Assembly: GCA_910587825.1 (NCBI GenBank)
Contig: CAJUNJ010000026.1
Coordinates: 1 to 13,471 of the forward strand
DNA length: 13,471 nucleotides
Origin: an uncultured Christensenellaceae bacterium
Lineage (GTDB): Bacteria > Bacillota > Clostridia > Christensenellales > Borkfalkiaceae
Reading direction: 5' to 3'
In this document: one piece after another, positions 13,428 to 13,471 of the stretch
Position numbering within the stretch: position 1 is the stretch's first letter
Layout of the letters: each line of letters begins with the position of its first letter
Made by a program: the position numbers and the translations under genes
Notes under the pieces: generated by a model
Told to the model about the DNA's origin: nothing
Seen by the model: the letters and a program-made list of their open reading frames with translations, nothing else
Databases searched by the model: none

Positions 13428-13469
13428 CCACCCGCATAGCGGGTGGTATTTCATTTTCGGGCATAGCCC
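13428..13469. repeat. Two ATA-loop hairpins near the IS left end
   Basis: CCACCCGC-ATA-GCGGGTGG (13428-13446) and GGGC-ATA-GCCC (13459-13469) are perfect hairpins with the same 3-base loop. Short subterminal hairpins like these are what IS200/IS605 transposases recognise on single-stranded DNA. The exact left tip cannot be placed because the window ends here. Confidence 0.5.
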
Positions 13470-13471
13470 TA

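Larger units (their letters stand above)
12931..13471 (-). mobile_element. Decayed IS200/IS605-type insertion sequence, left part
   Basis: The element comprises a truncated tnpA and its 5' leader with regulatory hairpins, running to the window edge. The right end is missing or unrecognisable, because tnpA breaks off at about 12960 and unrelated sequence lies between it and the NERD gene. No tnpB is visible. The outer boundary on the right cannot be fixed. Confidence 0.65.

Overview
The window looks like chromosomal DNA of a low-GC Gram-positive bacterium, most likely an uncultured, probably gut-associated member of Clostridia. The evidence is Bacillota-type TTGACA/TATAAT promoters, strong GGAGG ribosome sites, a lipobox lipoprotein, a MalEFGK importer without outer-membrane parts, and an InlB-type repeat. 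The genus cannot be fixed from this sequence alone.

Layout. 1-66: 5' two-thirds of a tRNA-Leu(UAA) on the minus strand, cut by the window edge, with a consensus promoter behind it. 208-681: GtrA-family membrane protein with its own promoter and a strong terminator. 747-1915: an AT-rich islet holding a double-HTH XRE regulator and, divergently, two overlapping genes for small proteins sharing one Cys4 spacing, controlled by a repeat-rich promoter region. 1999-9273 (minus): a maltodextrin operon transcribed amylase > malE > malF > malG > malK. 9324-10109 (plus): a divergent, short LacI-family regulator that is probably made from a leaderless mRNA. 10289-11785 (minus): a surface lipoprotein with an InlB-like repeat and three carbohydrate-binding-like repeats, with a consensus promoter and a LacI-type palindrome at its start point. 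12174-12893 (plus): a membrane-anchored NERD nuclease-like protein with a topoisomerase zinc finger. 12931-13471: the left part of a decayed IS200-type insertion sequence with a 3'-truncated tnpA.

How the genes fit together. The lipoprotein would hold starch or maltodextrin at the cell surface. MalE would hand oligosaccharides to the MalFG channel powered by MalK. The cytoplasmic GH13_20-type amylase would cut the imported sugars, and the LacI protein is the obvious local regulator. No secreted amylase is visible here.

The most notable points are a probable frameshift near the end of malE, a MalK almost twice the usual length whose extra part looks like degenerate copies of its own regulatory domain, the Cys4 protein pair with its operator cluster, the compact leaderless LacI protein, and the operator at the lipoprotein promoter. 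No wholly new multi-gene system is proven. The 747-1862 islet is the best candidate for something undescribed.
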